This document shows positions 19,158 to 27,754 of a DNA stretch of 64,000 bases, piece after piece (within the stretch, counting starts at the first letter, position 1; every line of letters begins with the position of its first letter). Source of the DNA: Terriglobia bacterium (GTDB lineage: Bacteria; Acidobacteriota; Terriglobia; Bryobacterales; UBA6623); contig VXRL01000044.1 of the NCBI GenBank assembly GCA_009838515.1, positions 70,814 through 134,813 on the forward strand, written 5' to 3'. The notes below the pieces were generated by a model. The model was not told where the DNA came from and searched no databases. It saw nothing but the letters and a program-made list of their open reading frames with translations. The position numbers and the translations under genes were made by a program.

Positions 19158-19403
19158 GAACCCTCCGATTGTGAGCCAGCTGCTGCCGAACGACTGGAAG
19201 CTGCCCCTTTCATCCAGCACCACTGTGCCACGCCGCCCGTTCTGCGGGGGCCTACAAACGTCCCCACCGATCACTGCAACATAAACACGCCAAGCACCGA
19301 AGAGTTGCAGAGGCCCACGGATCGTTGGCGCGATTCGAAGGGCGCTTGAATTGGCCGGCGCGCTGGTGGAGAGGCTGCCTTGCGCGATTGCTGCACGTGG
19401 CTG

Positions 19404-20117
19404 TCAGAATCTCAAGCCGAACCGTGCCCCTCCTGTTAACCAGCCGTTTTCAGCTGCGACGAGAGCGACATAGGGTCGCACAAAAAATCTGCCGAACTCT
19501 AGGGCGACACCACCGCGCAACAGGACATCCATTCCCCTGCGCCTTATCACGATGTCGCCTTCGATGATTCGCTCGAATCTGTGGCTCTCAGCGGTGACGA
19601 TCAGCGAGGGAATTACAGCGGGGCCGGAATCCGCCACTGTGAACCGACGCCCCAGCGCCAACCCGCCCCCGAGGAAAGGGTCGGCGCGGTGCGGGATGGA
19701 GCGGAAGTCTCTCGACGAGACGCCCTCGGAACCGAAGGTCGCAACCGGGCACAGCGAGAGCGACGACGTGATGGCTTCGTAGGCTACCGTCGCCCTGACG
19801 TTCTGAAATTCGAACTCCTGATCGAACTGGTCGGCGCCCGAGAACCTCAAGTAGCTGCCTACCGCAGCCACCCGGCCAATCTTGAAGCCGCCGCTCCCCC
19901 CAAACCCCGTCATCGTGTGGGACCACTCGCTCCGGATGGCTCCTGACGCACCTACGAACCCGGTGCCGCTGAAGCCGAGACAAGTCTGTGCCTCGAGCGG
20001 GCAGGTGGCGGCCGGCACCAGTACGGACGAGGCCAGCAGCAGGCGTCTCAACAGCACCGCAACAGGTCGGTGGTGCCTTGCCGCCACGGTCTTCCCTTTG
20101 CTCCGCGATTCCTGCAT
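19404..20117 (-). CDS. Predicted outer-membrane beta-barrel protein
   Basis: The product is 237 residues. A long basic N-terminus and a hydrophobic signal (about 20-44, ending LEAQ) are followed by short amphipathic strands with glycine turns and a C-terminal strand ending GLRF. A final phenylalanine is the usual barrel insertion signal. No specific family recognised. Confidence 0.55.
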   Translation of the reverse strand: MQESRSKGKTVAARHHRPVAVLLRRLLLASSVLVPAATCPLEAQTCLGFSGTGFVGASGAIRSEWSHTMTGFGGSGGFKIGRVAAVGSYLRFSGADQFDQEFEFQNVRATVAYEAITSSLSLCPVATFGSEGVSSRDFRSIPHRADPFLGGGLALGRRFTVADSGPAVIPSLIVTAESHRFERIIEGDIVIRRRGMDVLLRGGVALEFGRFFVRPYVALVAAENGWLTGGARFGLRF

Positions 20118-20516
20118 CTCATCTCGCCAGGCACTCTCCGGATGGCACGGTGTTGAGAATGACAGCCGAAGCGGGCGCGGCCTTCAGCAGGCCCGACCAT
20201 CACGGTAGCATCAGCTACCGAGCGGCGCGAATCGCGAGCTTCGCCACACCTGGCATGTGGCACTGCTGCGCCCTATCGGACGGGCCGGTCAGGCAGATGC
20301 GGCGCTTGAAACTGTGGTGGACAGAGATCGCACCGCTTGTCTTTCGCTATTGACCGCCCTGCGAGGCGACCACTCATTCGGATCGCTATGACGCCGCACT
20401 CGCGGCCAGATATCCACCGCTAGCGCACCAGCTCGCAGGAGACGGCCGCGCCGAAGCCATGATCAGGTCTTGAGGCGGATCTGGCGCCGGGGTCTGATTC
20501 GCACCAAGCAATGCGA
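20118..20516. other. Non-coding stretch with possible gene debris
   Basis: No intact gene is seen. On the plus strand around 20310-20475 two adjoining frames, one closed by a stop, read like pieces of a small protein (ending AARYPPLAHQLAGDGRAEAM). This may be a decayed gene, but the family is not recognised. Confidence 0.2.
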
Positions 20517-20522
20517 CACTAT
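20517..20522 (+). promoter_or_regulatory. -10 box (CACTAT) of leaderless 5'-nucleotidase gene
   Basis: CACTAT is followed by TAGCCC and the ATG at 20529, giving the same six-base spacing as other genes here. The first base deviates from the consensus. Confidence 0.4.
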
Positions 20523-20528
20523 TAGCCC

Positions 20529-21830
20529 ATGCTCGTCAGCTCGTTCCTGCGCCTGTCACTGCTGCTGCTGGCTGCGCTTGCGGCCCAGTGCGCCAACGTC
20601 GAGCAGGTCACCATCCTGCATCTCAACGACTTGCACGCTCGACTGCTGCCTGACGAACAAGGCCGGGGAGGGTTCGCACATGTGGCGGCGGCGATCGCGA
20701 CAGAGCGCTCCAAATCCGAGAACGCCATTGTGCTGCACGCTGGCGACATGGTGCAGGGCTCGCCGGTTTCGACGATTTTCGAAGGGACGCCCCTGTTCGA
20801 GGTCGCCAACAGTCTCGGCTTCGACGCCCATTGTCTAGGCAACCACGAGTTCGACTACGGCTGGGAAAAGATCGCCGAGTTCCAGCGAGTCGCGGACGCT
20901 CCGATCCTAGCCGCTAATGTCCTCAACGCTCAGGGCGAGCTACTGGCGCCTCCGACGATGGTGCTGACCGCAGGCGATCTCCAGATCGGGGTCATTGGAG
21001 CCGTCACGGCGAGACTGGCCAGGCTGATCAAACCCGCGCAGGCTGGCCCTTGGCGCGCGCGCCCTCTAGTGGAAGCCCTGCGCGAACATGTCGCCGACAT
21101 GGACGCAAGATCAGATCTCGTCGTCGTTCTCGGGCACCTCTTTGACGACGAGGACGAAGCGGTCCTGCGCGGCCTGCCGGACGTCGACGTGCTTGTAGGC
21201 GGACACGACCATGGGGGCCTGGATACTGAACTCCTCATTGAGGGGCGGATCGGCGTCAAGCTGCGCCCCTACGGTCGCGAGCTCGGGCGGCTAGATATCT
21301 CTTTCGACCGCGACGAGGGACGGATCGTGCAGCACCGCTGGCGGAGAATCCCAATTTCCCAAGACCGCTTTCCGGCCAAGCGCGAGGTCGCGGCCCTAGT
21401 CGATCAATGGGAATCCAAGGTCTCCGACTTGGTAGACGTCGAGATCGCCGAGTGTGTCCGCGCGCTGGGTCGAGACGATGTCAAACAGCTGATCGAGCGG
21501 GCCCTGCGCGAGACGACGGGGGCGCAGGTCGCCTTCATGAACCGCGGGGGCGTGCGCGACTCCTTGACGGAAGGCACCGTGATGGCGCGCCACATCTGGA
21601 ACATCCTGCCCTTCGACAACGCGCTGGTGGAAGCCACCGTCCGCGGCGACAGGCTGCCGGAAGAGGCCCGTGCCGGCCATGACCTCGAGCCCGGTCGGAC
21701 GTATCGCTTCGTGACCAACGACTACGTGGCGGGACTGCCCGAATTCGCCGGGATCGATTTCACAGCCCGCGAGCTGACGCTGCGCGACGCAGTCCTGAAC
21801 TGGGTCGAGGCGCGCGCACGCGTGCCTTGA
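20529..21830 (+). CDS. Secreted 5'-nucleotidase / metallophosphoesterase (UshA-like)
   Basis: The product is 433 residues with a signal peptide (about 1-20). The metallophosphoesterase motifs are HLNDLHARL, HAGDMVQGSP, GNHEFDYGW and a GGHDHGG, which supply the two-metal site. The C-terminal 5'-nucleotidase domain contains NRGGVRDSL and the NDYVAGLPEF region that binds the nucleotide base. It probably hydrolyses nucleotides in the periplasm for phosphate or nucleoside salvage. Confidence 0.9.
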   Translation: MLVSSFLRLSLLLLAALAAQCANVEQVTILHLNDLHARLLPDEQGRGGFAHVAAAIATERSKSENAIVLHAGDMVQGSPVSTIFEGTPLFEVANSLGFDAHCLGNHEFDYGWEKIAEFQRVADAPILAANVLNAQGELLAPPTMVLTAGDLQIGVIGAVTARLARLIKPAQAGPWRARPLVEALREHVADMDARSDLVVVLGHLFDDEDEAVLRGLPDVDVLVGGHDHGGLDTELLIEGRIGVKLRPYGRELGRLDISFDRDEGRIVQHRWRRIPISQDRFPAKREVAALVDQWESKVSDLVDVEIAECVRALGRDDVKQLIERALRETTGAQVAFMNRGGVRDSLTEGTVMARHIWNILPFDNALVEATVRGDRLPEEARAGHDLEPGRTYRFVTNDYVAGLPEFAGIDFTARELTLRDAVLNWVEARARVP

Positions 21831-21857
21831 CCCGCACGGCCCCACTCGGGCGGGACC

Positions 21858-22298
21858 TTACTGGCCTCGACGCTCCTTGTCGTACGGAGCGCCAGTGCCG
21901 GAGGAGCCCAAGAAGAACTTGCGCCCGTCCTCGAACGTCACATCGCGCCCGTTGGCCCGGTTGGAACGATCCTTGGCCTGGTAGCCGTCGACCACGATCA
22001 CCTGTCCGATCTTGATGGTGTCTCGCTTGAGCCCTCTCCGCAGCAAGCTGTTGGGCGTACCGCCCTCTACCATCCAGATTTCCTTGCCGCCGGACTCGTC
22101 GGTGACCTCGAGGTGGATCCACGTGTGGGGATTCACCCATTCCACGCGGACGACCGGCCCCTTGAGAATGAGCGGGCGGTTTGGATCGAACTCGGCGCCG
22201 AAGGCGTGGTGCGCGTGGACCGGCGCGACCCCCGCCAGCAGCAACCCCAGTGCCACCGCCACGGACTGCAGCCGAATCATCCCTTCTTTGTTGATCAT
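21858..22298 (-). CDS. DUF6152-like small secreted protein
   Basis: The product is 146 residues: a signal peptide ending VHAHHAF, then a compact beta-rich domain with NPHTWIHLEV, DSLRRG-like and RDVTFEDGRKFFLG segments. This pattern is frequent in Acidobacteriota and Proteobacteria, usually beside larger secreted proteins like the two upstream here. The function is not established. The ATG at 22298 follows a GAGGAA. Confidence 0.7.
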   Translation of the reverse strand: MINKEGMIRLQSVAVALGLLLAGVAPVHAHHAFGAEFDPNRPLILKGPVVRVEWVNPHTWIHLEVTDESGGKEIWMVEGGTPNSLLRRGLKRDTIKIGQVIVVDGYQAKDRSNRANGRDVTFEDGRKFFLGSSGTGAPYDKERRGQ

Positions 22299-22330
22299 TG
22301 CTGTTGTTCCTCGCTTGTGAGCCGTTCCGC

Positions 22331-23380
22331 CTAGTCGTCGGACTTGCCCAGCAGGTCTTGTTCCAATATGCGGGCTCCCCGCAAGATGCCTTCGAACGAG
22401 TAGTTGGCTTCGTGGCAGGCGTACTCGTAGACCCGGCTTTCGCTCGCCGGCCAAACGTACTCGCCGCTCCAAGGCTCCGTCCAAACTGTCGGATCCTCGA
22501 CCGTGAACTGGTAGCGCAGGGTCTTGTCGTCAATGCGCGAGATGCGCTCGACCACGTGCAGGTTGCGCGAAGCCCCCGACAGTGCCGGGCGGTCGCTGAA
22601 GTTGGTCGTGTCGACCACCAGAGTGTCGCCCTCCCAATGCCCTACCGAGTCGCCCAGCCAGCCGCGGACGTCCTCGGGGGCATGCTCGGAATTCAGCCGG
22701 ATGATGCGCGCGTCATGCACCATCTCGACCAAGATCATGACGTAGTCGTCGGTCTGGACGATCCGCTTCAGGTTGTTGTACAGCACCGGCAGCATGGGCG
22801 GGCCCCCGGTCGAGCCGAACCCCAGCAAGCAGCGCTCCGCGAGCGGCCTCAGTTCGGGATCGTCATACGGGCCCGGTTCGAGACCTTCCTTGATCCACCA
22901 AGCTTCGCCCTTATTCGGACGGCTGCGCTTGCGCCGCTCGGCGGTCCGCGCCTTTGCCTCCGGCGTCATCGACGGCTGGCGTCCGTTCTTCGGATCGGTG
23001 ATGATCGAAGTGCGCCATTTCCCGTCTATCTTGAAGGCCCCGGTGCCCCGGTCGATCCAGAACGAGTTGTAGCCCCCGACGTTGCCGGCGGCGCCGGCAG
23101 AACCATCGCCGCCCTCCGGAGGCGCTCCCCGGTTAGGGTCGGTGGCCGCGTTGCGGCGGGCCATGTATTCCGCCTCGTTGCGGGCGATCTCCTGCGCTTC
23201 CTCGTCGGTGAGCGTAAGCTTGTCGCCGAACTTGGCTGGGCGTTGCAACGGCGTCAGGGTCGCGATGTCATAGGTCCCGGACAGGTCTGGCCGCTTGGCA
23301 GCGGCCTGCGAGTCGTCGGCTGCCCAAACGGGCGCGACGACCATCGCCAAGGCGGCGATGAGCAAGATACGATTCGACAT
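22331..23380 (-). CDS. Secreted protein of unknown function, related to the next upstream gene
   Basis: The product is 349 residues with a signal peptide (1-20). It contains a GHWEGDTLVVDT segment followed by histidine- and arginine-containing strands (LHVVERISR) and a terminal YEYACHEANYS with ILRGAR. The WEGDTLVV core is shared with the neighbour at 23485-24336. A strong ribosome binding site (AAAGGAGGT) precedes the ATG. Both are known only as a secreted family common in Acidobacteriota. With the DUF6152-like gene it forms a three-gene operon. Confidence 0.68.
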   Translation of the reverse strand: MSNRILLIAALAMVVAPVWAADDSQAAAKRPDLSGTYDIATLTPLQRPAKFGDKLTLTDEEAQEIARNEAEYMARRNAATDPNRGAPPEGGDGSAGAAGNVGGYNSFWIDRGTGAFKIDGKWRTSIITDPKNGRQPSMTPEAKARTAERRKRSRPNKGEAWWIKEGLEPGPYDDPELRPLAERCLLGFGSTGGPPMLPVLYNNLKRIVQTDDYVMILVEMVHDARIIRLNSEHAPEDVRGWLGDSVGHWEGDTLVVDTTNFSDRPALSGASRNLHVVERISRIDDKTLRYQFTVEDPTVWTEPWSGEYVWPASESRVYEYACHEANYSFEGILRGARILEQDLLGKSDD

Positions 23381-23484
23381 GACAGATCTACCTCCTTTCT
23401 GAGGCCGGAACCTCGCACACGAGCCCGGCCCTGCGGCATGCTTGCAGCCGAACAAGTCCCCGCTGCGCACGTCGGACATGGCGG

Positions 23485-24336
23485 CTACCTCTCCAGCGGG
23501 TGGCGGCGATACTCGCCGAAGAGCAGCTCCTCGACGAACTCGACGCACTTGAAGTCCATCAGGCGGGCGCCCTTCTCCACGCGCCGGTACAGCGGCATGG
23601 AAATCTTCCACGGACGCGTGAAGACCTCCGGATCGGAGATCTCCGCCTCGTATTGGATGTGATACGGAGAACTGAGGGTGTACCGCTCAGTGACACGCAG
23701 CTGGTTGCTGTGGTGCGTGCCCGACCGGTCGAACCAGGTCTGGTCGCTCAGCCCGGTGACCTCCACGACCAGAGTGTCGCCTTCCCAGCGCCCCACGGAC
23801 TGGCCCATCCAAGCATCGGTCTCGGCCGGGCCGACGTCGCGCATGTAGATCTCGCGCACGGCACCGGCGAATTCGTAGGCGATGAACACCGAATCTTCGT
23901 TCTGGAAGATCTGGAACGGGAACGGCATGTAGGTGGCGCGCGGCACGCCCGGCAGGTAGCACTTCACCTCCGGGTCCAGCTCGATCCAGCGGGCCCGGTT
24001 CTCTTCCCTGCGCTTGGCCGCCTCGGGCTTGTACGGGATCTTGCCGCCTTCCACCACGCCCATGCCGCCAGGCACGGCGCCCACAGCGCCGAGCGGCAAC
24101 ACGGGCACGGCAGGCAGCGGGCCGTGCGGACCATCCCGGAGCATCATCGCGGGACGCGCCATGTGGCGCTCGATGTCGTAATTGGCAGTGTTCAGGGCCT
24201 GCCAAATGCCGTTCAAATCGGGCTTGCCGTTGGCCAGGCGGGACGGTTCGAAATCGGCCGATTGGGCCCACACTGGCAGGGCCGCGGCCGAGAATGCAAG
24301 TGCGATCGCAAGCAGTCGGGTCACAACATCACGCAT
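23485..24336 (-). CDS. Secreted protein of unknown function with WEGDTLVV core
   Basis: The product is 283 residues with a signal peptide (about 1-24, ending VWAQ). After LANGKPDLNGIWQ it shows GRWEGDTLVVEVTGL and NQLRVTERYT, aligning with the downstream paralogue, and CVEFVEELLFGEYR at the end. The order of the three genes (this one, its paralogue, DUF6152) suggests that their products act together in the periplasm. No enzymatic motif recognised. Confidence 0.66.
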   Translation of the reverse strand: MRDVVTRLLAIALAFSAAALPVWAQSADFEPSRLANGKPDLNGIWQALNTANYDIERHMARPAMMLRDGPHGPLPAVPVLPLGAVGAVPGGMGVVEGGKIPYKPEAAKRREENRARWIELDPEVKCYLPGVPRATYMPFPFQIFQNEDSVFIAYEFAGAVREIYMRDVGPAETDAWMGQSVGRWEGDTLVVEVTGLSDQTWFDRSGTHHSNQLRVTERYTLSSPYHIQYEAEISDPEVFTRPWKISMPLYRRVEKGARLMDFKCVEFVEELLFGEYRRHPLER

Positions 24337-24435
24337 GATACCGCTTTCTGCGCCCGAGAAGCACTTGCTAAACAAGCTGCCCGGCCGCGCAGCCACATCT
24401 CGGCCCTCGCTACCGCTCGTCAATCCCCGCGGACG

Positions 24436-24744
24436 GATTACGACCTAGATGCGCTTGTTGCTGGGATCCACGGCGCAGAGCCGGTCCCGGCTGTCTTAGG
24501 GATTTGCCGCATTGCGTTGACTTACGACCGAAGGAGCGCCACTGGCGAATCTTCACCCGCCTGTGCCGTCAGGCCGAAGTTAGAGGCGACTTGGTCTCCG
24601 GATGCATACCACGCAGCCCTGGCCATCGAGTCTGGTTCGGAATGGATCACGCTGGACGGCGATTTCGCACGGTTCCCCGGGCTGAAGTGGAGCCGCCCGC
24701 CACAACTTCACCAAGCGATCCATCAAGTCGTTGAGACGCCATAG
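24436..24744 (+). pseudogene. Frameshifted remnant of a VapC-like PIN-domain toxin
   Basis: One frame reads LDALVAGIHGAEPVPAVLG at the left and later SPDAYHAALAIESGS with LDGDFARFPGLKW at the right; the latter is the typical C-terminal PIN motif with its acidic residues. The connecting part, RHWRIFTRLC..AEVRGDLVS, is found in another frame and joins at about 24598. The first PIN aspartate region is missing. At least two frameshifts and a 5' deletion make this an inactive toxin; no antitoxin is visible. Confidence 0.65.
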
Positions 24745-25047
24745 CCCTTCGGACCGTTCGTGCCTGGCTGGCGGCTCAACCGGCCAGCTAGAGACGATCG
24801 TCCCGGAAGGCACTTCAACGGTTGACTCTGATGCTCGTGCGGTTCCGTGCGGCAAGCATGAGGCGGCATTGATCCGGGCGCCCAGGGCAGCGGCATTGCT
24901 GTCCGGCAGATCGCCGCAGTGCAGGAACCAGGCGCCAGCGCGACCGTTCCCTCAACCTGTGATGGGTCCGTCCCGCCCTGCAGTCCCGTGACCCCGCATT
25001 CCGCGGACCAACCGGTCGCGCCGGGCAGCTGCTGCGGGGCGCGAACA

Positions 25048-25077
25048 TTGCACCGGCCGCCCGGAAACCGATACGCT
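25048..25077 (+). promoter_or_regulatory. Putative promoter of the microcompartment operon
   Basis: TTGCAC at 25048-25053 and TACGCT at 25072-25077 are 18 bases apart, a plausible -35/-10 pair. An AGGAA follows before the ATG at 25089, so this operon appears to have a short leader with a ribosome binding site. The sequence from 24745 to here has no recognisable gene. Confidence 0.45.
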
Positions 25078-25088
25078 AGGAATTCGCC

Positions 25089-25886
25089 ATGGTGAAGACC
25101 GAACGCGAGTTCGCGGCCGACATCGTGCAGGTCGGCAAGCTGGTCTACGGCAAGGGGTGGGTCGCCGCCAACGATGGCAACATCTCGATCCGCCTCGACG
25201 ATGAGCGCATCATGTGCACGCCGACCGGCGTGTCGAAGGGCATGATGCACGTGGACGACATCATCGTCGTCGACTACGACGGCAACAAGGTCTCCGGCCG
25301 CCTCGAGCGCACTTCGGAGATCAAGATGCACCTGAAGATCTACGAATTGCGCCAGGACATCGATTCGGTGGTGCACGCGCACCCCCCCGTGGCGACAGGC
25401 TTCGCCGCGGCGGGCCGCGCCCTGAACACGGCGCTGTTGCCGGAGGTGGTGATCGGTCTCGGCTGCGTGCCGCTGGCCGACTACGGCCTGCCCGGAACGG
25501 ACGCGCTGACCGAGCCTATGCTGCCTCTGATCCCGCAATACGACGCGTTGCTGCTAGGCAATCACGGCGCGGTGACGTACGGAAACGACGTCATGCAAGC
25601 GTTCTTCCGCATGGAGACCGTCGAACTCTTCGCCCGCATCAATTTCGTCGCCGAGATGCTGGGCGGAGCGCGCGCGCTGCCGCGCCTGGAAGTGGACAAG
25701 CTGTTCGAGTCGCGGGGCCGCTACGGCGTCGCCTCGCGAGCGGTGCAGCAACCCGGCTGCCCGGTCTCGGCCGAGGATGTGTCCGGACAGGCATCGGGTG
25801 CATCGATCGGCGACAATGGTATTTTCGTGACCCGGGACGAATTGGTCCAACTGCTGGAAGAAGCGATCCGGGCCAGAGGAGGTTAA
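25089..25886 (+). CDS. Class II aldolase (L-fuculose-phosphate aldolase-like) with probable encapsulation peptide
   Basis: The product is 265 residues. The zinc ligands are H96 and H98 (HAHPP) and H159 (GNHG); the catalytic glutamate position is likely E77 (TSEIKMH). Such enzymes split L-fuculose- or L-rhamnulose-1-phosphate into dihydroxyacetone phosphate and L-lactaldehyde. After the catalytic domain (to about 217) there is a flexible glycine/serine linker (about 221-246) and a short amphipathic helix (TRDELVQLLEEAIRAR). That tail is the form of encapsulation peptide that targets enzymes into microcompartments. It heads the operon with shell genes, and its stop overlaps the ribosome binding site of the next gene. 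Confidence 0.88.
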   Translation: MVKTEREFAADIVQVGKLVYGKGWVAANDGNISIRLDDERIMCTPTGVSKGMMHVDDIIVVDYDGNKVSGRLERTSEIKMHLKIYELRQDIDSVVHAHPPVATGFAAAGRALNTALLPEVVIGLGCVPLADYGLPGTDALTEPMLPLIPQYDALLLGNHGAVTYGNDVMQAFFRMETVELFARINFVAEMLGGARALPRLEVDKLFESRGRYGVASRAVQQPGCPVSAEDVSGQASGASIGDNGIFVTRDELVQLLEEAIRARGG

Positions 25887-25893
25887 TTGACTC

Positions 25894-26175
25894 ATGGGTG
25901 AGGCTCTAGGACTAATCGAGACGCGCGGATTCGTTTCCTTGGTGGAATCCGCCGACGCCGCGGTCAAGGCTGCCAACGTCACGTTGGTGGGTTGGGAGAA
26001 AATCGGCTCGGGTTACGTCACCGTCCTGATGCGCGGCGACGTTGCCGCGGTCAAGGCTGCGACCGACGCCGGCGCGGCGGCCGCACGCCGCGTCGGCGAG
26101 TTGATCTCGGTCCACGTGATCCCGCGGCCGCACACCAACCTGGACCAGATCTTCACGATCTCGCCGTCCGACTAG
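25894..26175 (+). CDS. BMC-H hexameric microcompartment shell protein
   Basis: The product is 93 residues and a single BMC domain: [20 protein letters not shown], the edge lysine in WEKIGSG, the pore-loop GSG, and [18 protein letters not shown]. It should form cyclic hexamers that tile the shell facets, with the GSG pore admitting the small polar substrates of the enclosed pathway. A perfect AGGAGGT lies upstream of the ATG. It is the only BMC-H in the window and there is no BMC-T. Confidence 0.96.
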   Translation: MGEALGLIETRGFVSLVESADAAVKAANVTLVGWEKIGSGYVTVLMRGDVAAVKAATDAGAAAARRVGELISVHVIPRPHTNLDQIFTISPSD

Positions 26176-26216
26176 GCCGTACCTGCGGCTGAATCCCGCA
26201 GCGGAGAATCTGCCAA

Positions 26217-26495
26217 ATGATCCTTGCGCGCGTCGTTGGCAACGTGGTGGCCACGCGCAAGGATGCGCGGCTGGAGGGGAAGAAGCTGCTTGTCCTGCAG
26301 CACCTCACACCCGTCGGCGCGCCCCGCGATCAATACGTGGTCGCCTTGGACACAGTCGGGGCTGGCGACGGGGAGCGCGTGCTCTGCGTGGCCGGAAGCT
26401 CAGCCCGCATGGCTTCGGGCATGAAAGACACCCCGGTCGATACGGCGATCGTGGGCATCGTCGACGAGATCAGCATGTTGCCGGGAGAGAGCTGA
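26217..26495 (+). CDS. BMC-P pentameric vertex protein (EutN/CcmL family), copy 1
   Basis: The product is 92 residues. It starts with MILARVVGNVVATRK and has LEGKKLLVLQ, VALDTVGAGDGERVL and a C-terminal VDTAIVGIVDEI, the full EutN/CcmL pattern. Pentamers close the vertices of the icosahedral shell. The stop codon overlaps the next ATG (TGATG). Confidence 0.95.
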   Translation: MILARVVGNVVATRKDARLEGKKLLVLQHLTPVGAPRDQYVVALDTVGAGDGERVLCVAGSSARMASGMKDTPVDTAIVGIVDEISMLPGES

Positions 26496-26761
26496 TGCGG
26501 CTGGCACGTGTGGTGGGCAACGTCTGCGCGACGGTCAAGGATCCCCAGCTAGAGGGCCTCAAGCTGCTACTGCTGCAGCCTATTGATGCCGTCGGGACAG
26601 ATGTCGGCACGCCGCTCGTCGCGCTCGACTCGGTGGGCGCGGGCGCCGGGGAGACCGTCTACTGGTCAGGGCGGCGCGAGGCCTGCCTGGCGTTCGACCC
26701 GCAAGTGCCTTCCGACGCCAGCGTGACAGGCATTGTCGACTCCATCGCAGGACAGCGGTAA
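26495..26761 (+). CDS. BMC-P pentameric vertex protein, copy 2
   Basis: The product is 88 residues. RLARVVGNVCATVKD, LEGLKLLLLQPID, VALDSVGAGAGETVYW and DASVTGIVDSI follow the same pattern as the first copy but with divergent sequence, so the three copies are paralogues of long standing. It overlaps both neighbours by one base, implying tight coupling. Confidence 0.95.
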   Translation: MRLARVVGNVCATVKDPQLEGLKLLLLQPIDAVGTDVGTPLVALDSVGAGAGETVYWSGRREACLAFDPQVPSDASVTGIVDSIAGQR

Positions 26762-27066
26762 TGCTGCTCAGCAAGGTGGTGGGCGAGGTTGTCGCCACGC
26801 AGAACCACGTCACGCATGACGCGCTCAAGCTGCTCCTAGTCCGGCAGATCGACCGGGCGGGCGCCGAGCACGGCGCACCGCTCGTGGCAGTGGACACTCT
26901 AGACGCGGGAGTAGGTGACACGGTCTTGCTGACGCTCGACGGCTGGGCGGCGATGACCGCCGTCAAGCGCGCCAAGGCACCCATCGACGCCGCCGTCATC
27001 GCGATCGTGGACTCCGTCGACTGGCTCGATGCCGAGCCGGCCCAAGCCGGCGGAGGGAGGCGCTAG
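26761..27066 (+). CDS. BMC-P pentameric vertex protein, copy 3
   Basis: The product is 101 residues. LLSKVVGEVVATQNH, ALKLLLVRQID, VAVDTLDAGVGDTVLL and DAAVIAIVDSVDW match EutN/CcmL; it has a somewhat longer C-terminal tail. Three BMC-P genes beside a fuculose-phosphate aldolase is typical of PVM-type fucose/rhamnose microcompartments. It is the last gene of the operon. Confidence 0.94.
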   Translation: MLLSKVVGEVVATQNHVTHDALKLLLVRQIDRAGAEHGAPLVAVDTLDAGVGDTVLLTLDGWAAMTAVKRAKAPIDAAVIAIVDSVDWLDAEPAQAGGGRR

Positions 27067-27134
27067 ACGGAGGATGACCCTGGAAAGCACCCCCAAGATG
27101 CGTAGCGATTCAGGAACCGAACCGATCGGTGGGA

Positions 27135-27512
27135 TTAGACAGGCATCCTCAAACGATCAAGTTCGGGAGCTCGACCAAGGATGGTGTCGATACCGGCCAG
27201 CAGCAGTCCCAGCTTTGCCCGGGGTAGCTTTCCGACTCGATCTATGAGCACACGCTTGTCGATAGCCACTATCTGTGACACGTTCGCAACTGAGTCCTTG
27301 GGCAGTCCTGTCACGCCTGGCAGCAGGCGCACATTGCCCGGGGCGTCAGCCCAGCGAAGATTGCTTGTAACTGGGACGCAAACTACCGTTCCGATCCGGC
27401 TTCGATTCAGGTCGTCGCACTGAACGACAACAACCGGTCTGCGTAGGCCGGGACCAGATCCCCTTGGCGCTCCCAGCTCAGCCCACCAGACTTCCCCCTG
27501 CCCGATCACCAC
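27135..27512 (-). CDS. mazF: MazF/PemK-family endoribonuclease toxin
   Basis: The product is 125 residues, with GEVWWAELG at the start, RRPVVVVQCDDLN, VCVPVTSNL, LPKDSVANVSQI and a C-terminal helix, all as in MazF/PemK mRNA interferases. The Ser/Thr and Arg residues of the active site are in place, so it appears intact. It overlaps the antitoxin gene by seven bases and is cotranscribed with it. It converges on the microcompartment operon. Confidence 0.93.
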   Translation of the reverse strand: MVIGQGEVWWAELGAPRGSGPGLRRPVVVVQCDDLNRSRIGTVVCVPVTSNLRWADAPGNVRLLPGVTGLPKDSVANVSQIVAIDKRVLIDRVGKLPRAKLGLLLAGIDTILGRAPELDRLRMPV

Positions 27513-27742
27513 TCGGATCGCTCCAACACTTCTTGGCTCGCAGCTTGAAGGAATCCATCTGGTTCAATGTCGACATCCGCACAGACACGATTCATCGCCT
27601 GGGTCACTTCATCCGACGCATGACGCGCTAAATACTCGGTCAACGCGACAGCGAACAGTGCGCTGCGGGACCTTTGTTCCTGCCGTCTCAGCCGCTCGGC
27701 CCGCTCGAACAGGGCATTGGGAATCGAGATGGCGACTTTCAT
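27506..27742 (-). CDS. MazE/ChpI-like ribbon-helix-helix antitoxin
   Basis: The product is 78 residues, with a KVAISIPNALFERAERL ribbon-helix-helix N-terminus that should bind DNA, and an acidic C-terminal half expected to bind the MazF partner. It lies first in the toxin-antitoxin operon. A TATACT box sits six bases before the ATG, so the transcript is likely leaderless and probably autoregulated. Confidence 0.88.
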   Translation of the reverse strand: MKVAISIPNALFERAERLRRQEQRSRSALFAVALTEYLARHASDEVTQAMNRVCADVDIEPDGFLQAASQEVLERSEW

Positions 27743-27748
27743 ACCATG

Positions 27749-27754
27749 AGTATA
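27749..27754 (-). promoter_or_regulatory. -10 box (TATACT) of leaderless mazEF-type operon
   Basis: On the minus strand TATACT is followed by CATGGT and the ATG. An antitoxin with leaderless mRNA could continue to be made when normal initiation is altered; this is an inference. Confidence 0.55.
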
